A stretch of DNA of 64,000 bases from Frigoribacterium sp. CFBP 13712 (GCF_014842255.1 NZ_JACYVH010000002.1:172519-236518); one strand, 5' to 3'. Shown: positions 8,945 to 18,551, numbered from the stretch's first letter. The notes: a model not told the origin generated them from the sequence alone. Made by a program: numbers and translations.

Positions 8945-9973
8945 TCAGCTCCCCGACTGACCGAACGAGCCGAGCTGCCTGGTCGCCTCGACGACTCGGG
9001 CCGCCATGGCGGACTCGGCGACCTTGCCCCAGGCGCGGGGGTCGTACTGCTTCTTGTTGCCGACCTCGCCGTCGGCCTTGATGAAGCCGTCGTAGTTCTT
9101 CAGCACCGTGTCGGCGATCGAGCGGCTGAAGGCGTACTGCGTGTCGGTGTCGAGGTTCATCTTGACGACGCCGTTCGAGACGGCCTCGCGGATCTCGGCG
9201 TCGGACGAGCCGGATCCGCCGTGGAACACGAGCTCGAGGGGCTTCTCGGCCGTGTCGAAGCGCTCGCGGATGCCCTGCTGGATCTCGCCGAGCAGCTCGG
9301 GACGCAGCTTCACGTTGCCCGGCTTGTAGACCCCGTGCACGTTGCCGAAGGTCAGGGCGGCGATGTACCGGCCGTTCTCGCCGAGGCCCAGGGCCTCGAC
9401 GACCCGGGTGACGTCGCCGACCGTCGTGTAGAGGGCGTCGTTCGTGCCCTCGTGCTCGACGCCGTCCTCTTCGCCGCCGACGACGCCGATCTCGACCTCG
9501 AGGATTGCGTTGATCGCCCGGGTGCGCTTCAGCATGTCTTCGGCGATGGAGATGTTCTCGTCGAGGGGCACCGCGGAGCCGTCCCACATGTGCGACTGGA
9601 AGAGCGGGTTGCGACCCGCTCGCACCTCCTCCTCGCTGGCTGCGATGAGCGGCAGCACGAAGCCGTCGAGGGCGTCCTTCGGGCAGTGGTCGGTGTGGAG
9701 GGCCACGGTGATCGGGTAGTTCTTCGCGACCTCGGTCGCGAACTTCGCGAAGGCGATCGCCCCGGCCGCGCGGTTCTTGACGGTGTGCCCGGCGAAGTAG
9801 TCGGCACCGCCGGTCGTGACCTGGATGATGCCGTCGCTGCCCGCCTCGGTGAGACCCTGCAGAACGGAGTTGATCGTCTGCGACGACGAGACGTTCACGG
9901 CCGGGTAGGCGAAGCCCTTGGTCTTGGCCTTGTCGAGCATCTCGGCGTACTGCTCAGGGGTTGCGACGGGCAT
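8945..9973 (-). CDS. fbaA: Class II fructose-bisphosphate aldolase
   Basis: 342 aa. Zinc-dependent cleavage of fructose-1,6-bisphosphate in glycolysis and gluconeogenesis. The metal-binding HTDHCPKDAL, the ILEVEIGVVGGEEDGV loop, FGNVHGVYKPG and FHGGSGSS (phosphate-binding glycine loop) are all present. ATG 9973 has AAGGAGA 6-7 nt upstream. The dispersed GAGGAGGCGCGGGTC repeat (8932-8946) abuts its stop codon. glpX, the opposing gluconeogenic enzyme, lies 3.5 kb away. Confidence 0.96.
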   Translation of the reverse strand: MPVATPEQYAEMLDKAKTKGFAYPAVNVSSSQTINSVLQGLTEAGSDGIIQVTTGGADYFAGHTVKNRAAGAIAFAKFATEVAKNYPITVALHTDHCPKDALDGFVLPLIAASEEEVRAGRNPLFQSHMWDGSAVPLDENISIAEDMLKRTRAINAILEVEIGVVGGEEDGVEHEGTNDALYTTVGDVTRVVEALGLGENGRYIAALTFGNVHGVYKPGNVKLRPELLGEIQQGIRERFDTAEKPLELVFHGGSGSSDAEIREAVSNGVVKMNLDTDTQYAFSRSIADTVLKNYDGFIKADGEVGNKKQYDPRAWGKVAESAMAARVVEATRQLGSFGQSGS

Positions 9974-10048
9974 TGCATCTCCTTCGATTGCGGGTGGTGG
10001 CTGCAGCCACCACCCTAGTCAGCGACGATCGGGTGACGCCCGGAGGCC

Positions 10049-13000
10049 TCACCGGGGGTCGTGCCTCGACGGGCGTCGGCGACGAAGGGCGAGCAGAACG
10101 AGCCCCGCGAGGGCCAGAGCCGCGCCGACGAGGGCCGGGCCCGCGGCGTCCGCACCCGTGAAGGCCAGCCTCGGGGCGTCCGTGTCGCCGGGCGTCCGTG
10201 ACGCCGTGTAGTCACCGGGGCCGGGGCCGGGACCGGTGCCGGAAGCGGAACCCCGGTCGGGCGGCAGGGGAGTCCCGTCGCCGCCGTTCACCGGCGCCGG
10301 GAGCATCCCCGCATCGACCCGATCGTGTCGGGTCACTCCGGTCAGACTGCCGTCGACGACGATCTCGTCGAGTCGGGTCTCGGCCGCTCCCCGCTCGTCG
10401 ACGTCCGAGTCGAACTCGTCGTCGCCCACGTGCTGGAGTGTCCAGCCATGGGGCGCAGCCCCGAAGTCGACGACGTAGTCGCCCGGGCGCAGAGCGGTGA
10501 ACTCGTAGCGGCCCTCGGCGTCGGTCTCGGTCTCGGCCGTCACGTCGTCGCCCCGGTCGTCCGTCCCGCGCAGGGACACAGCGTGCCCGGCGACCGCGGG
10601 TTCGTCATCGGCGCGGACCCCGTCGGCATCCGAGTCGATCCAGACCCTGCTGCCGATCGATCCGGCCACGGCGCGTGTCGAGGCCACCGTCGACGTCGAG
10701 GTCCAGTCGATGCCGCCGACCCTGAGGCCGAAGGTCGAGGCCCAGGTCTCGAGACCGGCGGATGCGCCGTCGACGACCAGGTCGTGATGCACCTCCGCGC
10801 CGGCGGCGATGGGCTCGCTCCTCTCTACCCGGACGCCCGTGACCGCCGCGAACGAGGCCGGGCAGTCGTCGATCCCGAAGTCATCCGCCAGGCACCAGGT
10901 CGTCTCACCGCCGTCCAGGTTGGACGGGTGGACGGGGTCGTGCGAGAGCTCGTCGGAGGGGGTCGTCGTGTACCGGATCACATCCGTCGGAGCGGCGGAG
11001 GAGAGCGGCCCGCCCAGCTCGGCCCGCTCGCCGGTGGTGCCTCGCCCGTCGGCGTCGTGGGGGAGGATCGTGATCAACGAGCTGTTCGGCAGGATGGTCG
11101 TGCCCGTGTTGACATACGACAGGGTGAAGGTCGCATCGTCGCCGACCACGCGGACGGGCCGGTCGACGGTCTCCTCCGCGTCGAAGCCGCCGCCCTCGAG
11201 GACGGTCACCGTGCGGTGGGCGACTCGGGCCCAGAGCGCCGAGACGTCACGGGTCGACGCCACCACCGCCTCCAGCCGGGCCTCGCCGCCCACGGGGACG
11301 CTGTCGAAGCGGACGTCGAAGGTCAGCGGGTCGATCGTGTCGTTGACCGTGACCGGGGCGATCGACCAGGTGAGGCGCTGGCGGACTACCCCGTCGATCT
11401 CGATGCGATCGACCTCGGGGGTCGGGGAGGCGCTCCCCGGCACGAACGACGTGCCGGCCGGCAGATGGGCCCTGACCGTGACGGCCTCGTCGACCCGGTC
11501 GCGGGAGGCGTTCGTCAGGCTCGGGTACAGGGCGTAGGTCGTCGTCCCGCCGGCGGTGACGTAGGTCGTCTCGTCAGGTGTGCTGTCGGCGTCGTGACCG
11601 GGGTCGACGACGGCGCTCCGGATGCGGGCCATGTTGCTCGTCACCGTGAGGAAGTCGGCCCACCCTCCGTTGGCGGCCTCGGCGTCGCTCCGGTCGTTCG
11701 TCCACCCGGCGGTCGGGGATGTGCGGATGGCGGCGAAGGTGCGCGGGCGCGTCTCGTCGTCGAGGCGCGGCTCGATGCGGAGATGAGCGCCGAAGCTGAT
11801 GGAGGCGGTGCCCGGGTGGTCGTACGTCCAGCGCACCGCACCGACGGACTCGGCGCCGCCCGGCACGGATCGCGGATCGGCGTGCCACTCCAGATCGTCG
11901 TCGCCGCAGGTCGCGTCGCGAGCCGTGGTGGGGTCCGAGCCGTCGAAGGCCGCGAACTCGGGTCGGCCCGTCACCGCGGGGAGCGTCGACGTCGCCCAGA
12001 CGCCGGCGCGCTGCTCGCGCAGCGTCTGCACCGAGTTGTCGAAGACGATGCACGAGACGGCCTCCTGCCACGGAGCCGTGCCGGAGTTGCGGACTCCGAG
12101 CATGCTCATGACCGGCTGTGCCGGCGTGACGTAGGGGAGGTTGTTCTTGCCGGAGAGGTTGAACGAGGCACCCGTCTCGACGTCGATGCCGAGATAGCGC
12201 AGCGAGCCGCCGGCACCTGAGCCCTTGCTGACGTCGCGGGCCACGGAGTTGTTCGCGACGGGCTCGCCCTCCCCGTCGTAGTTGGCTCGACCGCTCACGG
12301 AGTCGGCGACGAAGTCCCGGTAGGTGTTCGTCGCCCGGAACGTCCCCTGCTCGGTGAGCTCGGGGACCCACAGGGAGACGTAGGCCGACACGACGTACGG
12401 CAGCGCGCCTCCGAGGATGTCGCTGCCGAGCACGTTCTTGGTAGGGAGCGACGATATCGAGGTGTCGGCCCCGGTGATCGAGATCGACACCGGTTCGCCC
12501 GGTGCCGCCTGGCTGCAGACGATCGTGCCCGAGTCGACGACGTTGGTCGACCCGCCGCCGACGCCGCCCGGCATCGACTCGACCTGGCCCGTGTTCGGGC
12601 CGCAGGCCGGAGCGCCGTCGAGGGGGGAGAGCACCGCCGGGCTGGCGTCGCCGCCGTACATGCGCGAGACGTCGTCGACGAGGGTCATGCGCTCGCCGAG
12701 GGGCTCGACCCCGAGGAGCCCGCCGCCCTCGACGAGACCGTTCCAGTGGACGAGGAGCGGGTAGACGAGGCGGAAGCCGGGAGTGACGCCGTCGGGACCC
12801 ACGGCCTCGGCGAGCGTGGGCAGGGCGCGGTTCATGGATACGTCGTAGCGGGGCGCCGCCGATACGACGAGCGAGGGGGCGACGGCGCGGACGGGATCGT
12901 TGGCATCGGCGCGGGCCTCTGCGGTGACCGTCAGAGACGTCGCGTGAGGGAGGGCGACGGCGACCGAGGCGGCCACGCTCACCGTGCGGGCGCCGCTCGT

Positions 13001-13393
13001 CAGCGTGCCCAGTCGGCAGCGGAGGACGTCGCCCTCGATGGCGGACCCCTCGCGGGCGCAGTCGTCGGGCAGCCGCGACCAGCCGAGCCCGGGAGGCGCG
13101 GTGAGGGAGAACTCGCCACCCGACGCCGTGCCCTCGGTCGTGCCCACGGTCACGCCGTAGACCACCGCGTCACCCGTGCGCACGATGCCGTTCGCGGGGC
13201 CGCTGTCGCCCCCGGGGCGGTCGTCCGCCGTGAATCGGCCGAGACCGTCGCTCGTCACGCGGACGGCGATCTCGACGTCGTTGGAGTTCGGCGTGGACGC
13301 GGCGGTGGCGATGGACGGGTCGCCGAGGACGACGACGATCGCGGCTACGGCGGCGGTCAGCACCCTCGCGGATCGACGGGAGGTGAGCTTCAT
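10049..13393 (-). CDS. Large sortase-anchored surface protein with SdrD-B-like domain
   Basis: 1114 aa from ATG 13393 (AAAGG upstream). N-terminal signal peptide (basic MKLTSRRSARVL, hydrophobic core, ATAAST cleavage area). The long middle has beta-rich DUF11/isopeptide-like segments with conserved YVTAGGTTTYAL and FTLSYVNTGT strands. An SdrD-B-like repeat follows (GSIGSRVWIDSDADGVRADD to DAGML). The C-terminus is a Gly/Pro linker, LAFTG, a hydrophobic stretch and ALRRRRPS. LAxTG is the motif of class E sortases in high-GC Gram-positives. Role in adhesion or envelope is inferred. No sortase gene is nearby. Confidence 0.88.
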   Translation of the reverse strand: MKLTSRRSARVLTAAVAAIVVVLGDPSIATAASTPNSNDVEIAVRVTSDGLGRFTADDRPGGDSGPANGIVRTGDAVVYGVTVGTTEGTASGGEFSLTAPPGLGWSRLPDDCAREGSAIEGDVLRCRLGTLTSGARTVSVAASVAVALPHATSLTVTAEARADANDPVRAVAPSLVVSAAPRYDVSMNRALPTLAEAVGPDGVTPGFRLVYPLLVHWNGLVEGGGLLGVEPLGERMTLVDDVSRMYGGDASPAVLSPLDGAPACGPNTGQVESMPGGVGGGSTNVVDSGTIVCSQAAPGEPVSISITGADTSISSLPTKNVLGSDILGGALPYVVSAYVSLWVPELTEQGTFRATNTYRDFVADSVSGRANYDGEGEPVANNSVARDVSKGSGAGGSLRYLGIDVETGASFNLSGKNNLPYVTPAQPVMSMLGVRNSGTAPWQEAVSCIVFDNSVQTLREQRAGVWATSTLPAVTGRPEFAAFDGSDPTTARDATCGDDDLEWHADPRSVPGGAESVGAVRWTYDHPGTASISFGAHLRIEPRLDDETRPRTFAAIRTSPTAGWTNDRSDAEAANGGWADFLTVTSNMARIRSAVVDPGHDADSTPDETTYVTAGGTTTYALYPSLTNASRDRVDEAVTVRAHLPAGTSFVPGSASPTPEVDRIEIDGVVRQRLTWSIAPVTVNDTIDPLTFDVRFDSVPVGGEARLEAVVASTRDVSALWARVAHRTVTVLEGGGFDAEETVDRPVRVVGDDATFTLSYVNTGTTILPNSSLITILPHDADGRGTTGERAELGGPLSSAAPTDVIRYTTTPSDELSHDPVHPSNLDGGETTWCLADDFGIDDCPASFAAVTGVRVERSEPIAAGAEVHHDLVVDGASAGLETWASTFGLRVGGIDWTSTSTVASTRAVAGSIGSRVWIDSDADGVRADDEPAVAGHAVSLRGTDDRGDDVTAETETDAEGRYEFTALRPGDYVVDFGAAPHGWTLQHVGDDEFDSDVDERGAAETRLDEIVVDGSLTGVTRHDRVDAGMLPAPVNGGDGTPLPPDRGSASGTGPGPGPGDYTASRTPGDTDAPRLAFTGADAAGPALVGAALALAGLVLLALRRRRPSRHDPR

Positions 13394-13448
13394 GGGCGCC
13401 TTTCGGTGGAACACGAGTTCTGGATGCGATCTGCAAACATATCGCACG

Positions 13449-13488
13449 TTGTCGAACGTCGACGACGCCGGACTATGCTTCAGGAATG
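13449..13488 (+). promoter_or_regulatory. glpX promoter, leaderless
   Basis: TTGTCG at 13449-13454, a 19-nt spacer, and TATGCT at 13474-13479. ATG follows 6 nt later. The CAGGA between them is too close to act as a ribosome-binding site. Confidence 0.7.
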
Positions 13489-14484
13489 GCTGACTCACCC
13501 TCCGGAACCCTGTACTCGCACCCCGATCGAAACCTCGGAATGGAGCTGGTCCGGGCGACCGAAGCGGCCGCGATCCGTTCCGCCCCCTTCATCGGCAAGG
13601 GCGACAAGAACGCCGCCGACAAGGCCGCCGTCGACGCGATGCGGAAGTTCCTCGGCACCGTCGCCTTCGACGGCGTCGTCGTCATCGGCGAGGGCGAGAA
13701 GGACGAAGCCCCGATGCTCTTCAACGGCGAGCACGTCGGTAACGGCTTCGGCCCCGCCTGCGACATCGCCGTCGACCCCATCGACGGCACGAGCCTCACC
13801 GCCGCCGGTCGCATGAACGCCCTGTCGGTCATCGCGGTCAGCGACCGCGGCAGCATGTTCGACCCCAGCGCCGTCTTCTACATGGACAAGATCGTCACCG
13901 GACCCGAGGGCGTAGGCATCATCGATCTCGATCGTCCGATCGGCGAGAACATCGTGGCGCTCGCCTCGGCCAAGGGCATCGCCGTCGAGGACATGCAGAT
14001 CGCGGTGCTCGACCGCCCCCGTCACGCCGACCTGATCGCCCAGATCCGCGCCGTCGGCGCGTCGACCCGTCTGCTGCTCGACGGCGACGTCGCCGGCGGC
14101 ATCAACGCCGCCCGCCCCGACTCGCGCATCGACATGTGCGTCGGCGTCGGCGGCACCCCCGAGGGCATCATCACGGCCTGCGCCGTGAAGGCCCTCGGCG
14201 GTCTCATCCTCACGCGTCTCGCCCCGAAGGACGACGCCGAGCGCCAGAAGGCCATCGACGCCGGTCACGACCTCGACCGCGTGCTCGACCAGGACGACCT
14301 CGTGACCGGCGACAACGCCTACTTCGTCGCCACCGGTGTCACCGACGGCGCGCTGGTCGCCGGTGTCACGCGCAAGCAGGGCATGATCCGCACCTCGAGC
14401 ATCGTGCTGCGCTCGCACTCGGGCACGATCCGCCGCGTCGAGGCCGACCACCTCGTCTCGAAGTGGTACGGAGAGACCGCCTAG
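13486..14484 (+). CDS. glpX: Class II fructose-1,6-bisphosphatase
   Basis: 332 aa. Hydrolyses fructose-1,6-bisphosphate in gluconeogenesis; actinobacteria commonly use GlpX as the main FBPase. Metal and phosphate motifs are visible: GEGEKDEAPML, the Li-sensitive phosphatase signature VDPIDGTSLT near residues 100-110, and DGDVAGGINAARPDSRID. It is cytoplasmic. The gene converges on rmuC with only 9 nt between the stops. Confidence 0.96.
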   Translation: MADSPSGTLYSHPDRNLGMELVRATEAAAIRSAPFIGKGDKNAADKAAVDAMRKFLGTVAFDGVVVIGEGEKDEAPMLFNGEHVGNGFGPACDIAVDPIDGTSLTAAGRMNALSVIAVSDRGSMFDPSAVFYMDKIVTGPEGVGIIDLDRPIGENIVALASAKGIAVEDMQIAVLDRPRHADLIAQIRAVGASTRLLLDGDVAGGINAARPDSRIDMCVGVGGTPEGIITACAVKALGGLILTRLAPKDDAERQKAIDAGHDLDRVLDQDDLVTGDNAYFVATGVTDGALVAGVTRKQGMIRTSSIVLRSHSGTIRRVEADHLVSKWYGETA

Positions 14485-14493
14485 CCCCTGAGG

Positions 14494-15810
14494 CTATTCG
14501 TCGTCCGCCCTCGCGCCGTGTCGTTCTCGATCGGCGTCGAGGGCGGACGTCAGTTCGGCGGCCGTCAGGTCGCGCGGGGTCTCTTCGATGGGCGTCGGTG
14601 CGGCGAGCACCTTCGTCTCGTCGAGCATGCTGAGGCGACGGGCTGACGGCAGGACGGTGCGTTCGAGGGAGCCGACGAAGCGGTTGTAGTCGGACACCGA
14701 CCCGCGGAGCGATCTGCCGAGCTTGTCGACGTGACCGGCCATCGTCGAGAGTCGGCCGTACAGCTCTCTGCTGAGGTCGAAGAGCGTCTTGGCCTCGGCG
14801 GTGACGACGTCCTGCTGCCAGCTGAAGGCGATGGTCTTCAGCACCGACCAGAGGGTGACGGGGGACGCCAGTGCGACCCGCTTCTGGAACGCGTAGTCCA
14901 TGATCGAGGGGTCGGCTTCGAGCGCTGAGGCGACGAGGGACTCGCTCGGGATGAATGCGATGACCAGCTCGGGTGACGACTCGAGCCCCGACCAGTAGCT
15001 CTTCGAGGCGAGGGCGTCGACGTGGGCGCGCAGCGCCTTGACGTGCTGGTTGAGCAGGGCCTCGCGTCGGGCCCCTTCTTCGCCGCCGGCCGTCGCGGGG
15101 ATGGCACTGGCCTCGAGGTACGAGGTGAATGGCACCTTGGCGTCGACGGCGATGTTCTTGCCCCCCGGCAGGTGCACCACCATGTCGGGGCGTCCCGTGC
15201 CCGCGTCGGAGTGGATGCTCGTCTGGACGTCGAAGTCGACGCGCTCGACCAGGCCGGCGGCCTGCACCACGTTGCGCAGCTGGGTCTCGCCCCAGACCCC
15301 TCGGGTGCTGTTCGACTTGAGCGCCGACGCGAGACTCTCGGCGGTGCTCCGCAGGCGCTCTTCCGACTCCGCCGCGCTGCGCAGCTGCTCGCTGAGCGCA
15401 CCGTACTGATGGGTGCGCTGCTCTTCGAGCTCGGCGACCTTCTGCTGCACGGCGGCGAGACTCTGCGCGACCGGGCTGAGGGCGGTCAGAACGTGCCCCT
15501 CGGAGCGGGTGCGCTCGGCCTCGGTGATGCGGATGTCTCGGAGACGGTCTTGGAATTCGGCGAGCCGTGCCTCCTGCCCCGCGATCTGCCGACGGTACTG
15601 CTGGTCTTGCTCGTGGAGCCGCTCTTGGTACGACTCGGCGGTCGCCCGCGCCGCTGCGGCGTCGGCGGCCAGCTGCGCGGCGGTCGCGGTGCTGCGGGAG
15701 CGGCCGGCCAGAGCGCCGACGAGGGCCCCGACGACGAGGGCGACGAGAGCGAGGAGGAAGGCGACGAGCGAGGAGACCATGTCGAGCAGTGTGGCAGCGG
15801 CCACCGACAT
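14494..15810 (-). CDS. rmuC: DNA recombination protein RmuC
   Basis: 438 aa from ATG 15810; ATG 15780 (MVSSLVAF) is equally plausible and removes ten residues. One N-terminal membrane segment is followed by a long coiled coil (about residues 40-170). The RmuC domain follows, with GVWGETQLRNVVQAAGLVE, GRPDMVVHLPGGKNIAVDAK and FIPSESLVASAL. RmuC has a PD-(D/E)xK-like fold and limits DNA inversions in E. coli. Membrane anchoring plus coiled coil is normal for the family. Confidence 0.93.
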   Translation of the reverse strand: MSVAAATLLDMVSSLVAFLLALVALVVGALVGALAGRSRSTATAAQLAADAAAARATAESYQERLHEQDQQYRRQIAGQEARLAEFQDRLRDIRITEAERTRSEGHVLTALSPVAQSLAAVQQKVAELEEQRTHQYGALSEQLRSAAESEERLRSTAESLASALKSNSTRGVWGETQLRNVVQAAGLVERVDFDVQTSIHSDAGTGRPDMVVHLPGGKNIAVDAKVPFTSYLEASAIPATAGGEEGARREALLNQHVKALRAHVDALASKSYWSGLESSPELVIAFIPSESLVASALEADPSIMDYAFQKRVALASPVTLWSVLKTIAFSWQQDVVTAEAKTLFDLSRELYGRLSTMAGHVDKLGRSLRGSVSDYNRFVGSLERTVLPSARRLSMLDETKVLAAPTPIEETPRDLTAAELTSALDADRERHGARADDE

Positions 15811-15853
15811 CGCTCGCTGGCGAGCCTGACTCGGTGGGTAGTGGCTCAGAGGG

Positions 15854-16486
15854 TCAGCTGAAGAAGACCTTGAGTCGCCGTCTGGTCGGCTCGGCGCCCT
15901 CGGGCTCGGGCAGTGGGGTCGGCTTCAAGACCTTCATCTTGACGGTGGCGAGCGACGCGAGCTCGACGAGATCGTCGGCGCCGTGGAACGCCGATGCGTG
16001 CGTGACGATCGCCGCGCAGGCCTCGGCGTCGGCCAGGGCGTCGTGGTGCGAGAAGCCGGTGAACCCGGCGGCCGCGGCCGCGAGGGGGAGGCGGTACGAG
16101 TCGAGCGTGTACGTCTTGCGCGCGACCTGGAGGCTGCAGAGATAGGACCACGCCGGGGGAGTGAGCCCGGTCGCGGCGCAGGCGGCCTTGATGACGCCCA
16201 TGTCGAAGCCGGCGTTGTGAGCGACGAAGACGTCGTCGCCGGCGAAGTCGGCGATCAGGTCGAACTGCTCGGCCCAGCCGAACGCGCCGACGACGTCGGA
16301 GGCGACGATCCCGTGGATGCGCGTGTTCCACTCGGAGAACTCGTCGTGCCCCGCGGGCGGCTGGATCAACCAGCCCGCCTTGTCGACGACGACGCCGTCG
16401 CGGACCTTGACGAGGCCGACGGAGCAGGCGCTGGCGCTGCTCGAGTTCGCGGTCTCGAAGTCGATCGCGGTGAAGTCGATGGGCAT
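15854..16486 (-). CDS. DEDDh 3'-5' exonuclease (DnaQ-like)
   Basis: 210 aa. The exonuclease motifs are in order: ExoI FTAIDFETAN at residues 5-14, ExoII HNAGFDMGV near residue 100, and ExoIII HHDALADAEA near residue 150, including the DEDDh histidine. Such stand-alone epsilon-like exonucleases degrade DNA or RNA 3' ends and assist repair. The C-terminal ~40 residues (KMKVLKPTPLPEPEG) are an extra tail. The specific substrate is not deducible. Confidence 0.88.
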   Translation of the reverse strand: MPIDFTAIDFETANSSSASACSVGLVKVRDGVVVDKAGWLIQPPAGHDEFSEWNTRIHGIVASDVVGAFGWAEQFDLIADFAGDDVFVAHNAGFDMGVIKAACAATGLTPPAWSYLCSLQVARKTYTLDSYRLPLAAAAAGFTGFSHHDALADAEACAAIVTHASAFHGADDLVELASLATVKMKVLKPTPLPEPEGAEPTRRRLKVFFS

Positions 16487-16591
16487 TGGGTCATGGTCTC
16501 ACGCGCCTCCGACAGTCCCTCCACAGGACCGGTGGGAAGGCGACCCGCGCCTCCTCGGGTCCGCTCCGCCCCGGTGGCACGGCATGCCCGG

Positions 16592-16608
16592 TACGCTTGA
16601 CCCTCGTG
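16592..16608 (+). promoter_or_regulatory. ychF -10 box near a leaderless GTG start
   Basis: TACGCT at 16592-16597 lies 8 nt before GTG 16606. No Shine-Dalgarno is present. The -35 area overlaps a dispersed repeat copy (16542-16556). Confidence 0.55.
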
Positions 16609-17679
16609 GCTCTCACTATCGCGATCGTCGGACTGCCCAATGTCGGCAAGTCCACCCTGTTCAACGCCCTGACCAAGAACCAGGTGCTGGCGGCGAACTA
16701 CCCGTTCGCGACCATCGAGCCGAACGTCGGCATCGTCAACCTGCCCGACCCGCGCCTCCAGGTGCTCGCCGGCGTCTTCGGCAGCGAGAAGATCCTGCCC
16801 GCGCCGGTGTCGTTCGTCGACATCGCCGGCATCGTCAAGGGCGCGAGCGAGGGCGAGGGGCTCGGCAACAAGTTCCTGGCGAACATCCGCGAGGCCGACG
16901 CCATCGCCGAGGTCGTGCGCGGCTTCGACGACCCCGACGTCGTGCACGTCGACGGCAAGGTCGACCCCGAGAGCGACATGGGCACGATCAACACCGAGCT
17001 GATCCTGGCCGACCTCGAGACCGTCGAGAAGGCGCTCGTGCGCTACGAGAAGGAGCTCCGCCTCAAGCGCGTCGAGCCGATCGTGCACGAGACCGCCGTG
17101 GCCGCCCGCGACGCCCTGCAGCGAGGCGAGGCCCTGTCGTCGACGAGCATCGATCTCGAGCCGATCCGCGAGTTGGGGCTGCTCACCGCCAAGCCCTTCA
17201 TCTACGTCTTCAACGTCGACGAGGCCGTGCTGACCGACGACGCCCGCAAGGCCGAGCTGCAGGCGCTCGTGTCGCCGGCCGAGGCGATCTTCCTCGACGC
17301 GCAGGTCGAGTCCGAGCTGATCGGCCTGGACGACGACGACGCGGCCGAGCTGCTCGCGTCGCTCGGACAAGACGAATCGGGTCTCGACCAGCTCGCCCGC
17401 ATCGGGTTCGAGACGCTGGGGCTGCAGACCTACCTGACGGCCGGCCCGAAGGAGACCCGCGCCTGGACGATCGGCAAGGGCTGGAAGGCCCCGCAGGCCG
17501 CCGGTGTCATCCACACCGACTTCGAGAAGGGCTTCATTAAGGCCGAGGTCATCTCGTACGACGACCTCGTCGAGACCGGCTCCATCGCGGAGGCGCGCTC
17601 GGCCGGCAAGGCCCGCATCGAGGGCAAGGAGTACGTCATGCAGGACGGCGACGTGGTGGAGTTCCGCTTCAACAACTGA
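16606..17679 (+). CDS. ychF: Obg-like ATPase YchF
   Basis: 357 aa from GTG 16606, the usual family length; the longer frame from 16486 adds a non-conserved leader. P-loop GLPNVGKST at residues 8-16, switch region [11 protein letters not shown], and NVDE in place of the GTPase NKxD, the NxxE change that makes YchF/OLA1 prefer ATP. The C-terminal TGS domain includes [30 protein letters not shown]. Binds ribosomes and takes part in stress and redox responses. A broken integrase follows it directly. Confidence 0.96.
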   Translation: MALTIAIVGLPNVGKSTLFNALTKNQVLAANYPFATIEPNVGIVNLPDPRLQVLAGVFGSEKILPAPVSFVDIAGIVKGASEGEGLGNKFLANIREADAIAEVVRGFDDPDVVHVDGKVDPESDMGTINTELILADLETVEKALVRYEKELRLKRVEPIVHETAVAARDALQRGEALSSTSIDLEPIRELGLLTAKPFIYVFNVDEAVLTDDARKAELQALVSPAEAIFLDAQVESELIGLDDDDAAELLASLGQDESGLDQLARIGFETLGLQTYLTAGPKETRAWTIGKGWKAPQAAGVIHTDFEKGFIKAEVISYDDLVETGSIAEARSAGKARIEGKEYVMQDGDVVEFRFNN

Positions 17680-17698
17680 CACCCCCAGCCGGTGCGGT

Positions 17699-17985
17699 TT
17701 AAGCCCCTCTGGCCTGCAGGGAGTCCGCAAGAGTAGGAATCGTGGCCCGCATCAGGGCACCAGCTGCGTTCCTCGTGTGATCCTCCGCCCTCAGCCAGAG
17801 GTGGGTGTACGTGTTCAGCGTGATTGACGGGGACGAGTGCCCAAGGCTCGCTGCACCGTTGCGACAGAGCAGCCTGATGCGATCAGCCCAGACGCGAACT
17901 AGTGGCGCAGATCGCAGAGCGTGATTCCCTCGATGCCCGCTTTAGTCGTGGTTTTCTTCCATCAGTAGGCGATCAAGTCGTCTGG
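17699..17985 (-). pseudogene. Degenerate tyrosine recombinase (phage-type integrase), C-terminal remnant
   Basis: Reading the minus strand gives a recognisable integrase C-terminus: KAGIEGITLCDLRH, then FASGLIASGCSVATVQRALG, then LGHSSPSITLNTYTHLW and a TAA at 17699-17701. Three lesions break it: TGA at 17962-17964 where a Trp is expected, TAG at 17899-17901 where Tyr is expected in RHyFASG, and a one-base deletion around 17839-17843 between ALG and GHSS. The box-II histidine (HDLRH) is replaced by Cys, while the nucleophilic Tyr in NTYTHLW is still encoded. The N-terminal two thirds are missing. It marks a decayed integrated element beside ychF. Confidence 0.85.
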
Positions 17986-18166
17986 GTGGCATTGATCCGT
18001 CTTCGACGGACAACCACTGTTCCTCTTCACGCACATCGATCCGCTCAACTTCTCCCGACGTCATAACGCCCGCTACCCGGAGGACCTCACGGCCGCGGAC
18101 TTCGACAGGCTCAGCTTCGCGGCGGCACTTGAAGCAGTTGCGAACGACGTAAAGCAGACACGCCAT
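17942..18166 (-). CDS. Small hypothetical protein in the island
   Basis: 74 aa, charged, Arg/Glu-rich with an N-terminal CLLYVVRNCFKC cysteine cluster. It overlaps the upstream part of the integrase relic in another frame. No Shine-Dalgarno is visible. No family recognised; it may be a genuine small phage-type gene or a chance frame. Confidence 0.3.
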   Translation of the reverse strand: MACLLYVVRNCFKCRREAEPVEVRGREVLRVAGVMTSGEVERIDVREEEQWLSVEDGSMPPRRLDRLLMEENHD

Positions 18167-18548
18167 GTCGACGCTGGCTAGGCGCAGGCCATTAGCCTCC
18201 CCCTCTCCCCACCCCAGGGGTGAACAGCGGGACGGCGCTGCCCATTTTGTTGTCTACGGTTCCAGCAGCCTCAGGGCGGGGCGGGGCGGGCGCGGGGGTG
18301 GCGGGCGCGCGCGAAACGGCTTGTTCGAAGGCTCCGGAGCCGGGTGCGATCCTCGATCGGGCACAAGGCCCCGGGGTGGTCGAAGCCGTTAGAGCGGAAG
18401 CTGAGTGTCGGTACGCGCTTCTGGTGGACATGGTCAAGTGGGTCCCCGGAGCATGATTGGTAGATGACACCAGACTTGCGTCGTTGAGTTTGCGATAGGC
18501 ACGAACGCGAGACAGCGTGCACGTGAGGTTTACCCGTAGATTCTACTT
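18167..18548. other. Gene-poor stretch inside the relic island
   Basis: 382 nt with an abrupt switch from very G-rich DNA (18277-18310, GGGCGGGGCGGGC) to AT-richer DNA from about 18480. A GTG-started 78-codon frame (18220-18456) exists but has no recognisable domain or convincing ribosome-binding site. The promoter of the next gene is at its right end. Confidence 0.5.
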
Positions 18549-18551
18549 ATG
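18537..18551 (+). promoter_or_regulatory. -10 box with leaderless ATG
   Basis: TAGATT at 18537-18542, then 6 nt, then ATG 18549: the same geometry as host leaderless genes, so this island gene can probably be expressed. Confidence 0.6.

Noticed and set aside
9221-10018. Open frames antisense to fbaA
   Set aside because: The minus-strand aldolase has complete motifs, while the antisense frames are Arg/Val/Asp-rich without domains.
18220-18456. 78-codon GTG-started frame in the G-rich stretch
   Set aside because: Covers a G-tract with an improbable Gly/Ala run and no supported start; kept only as a remark.
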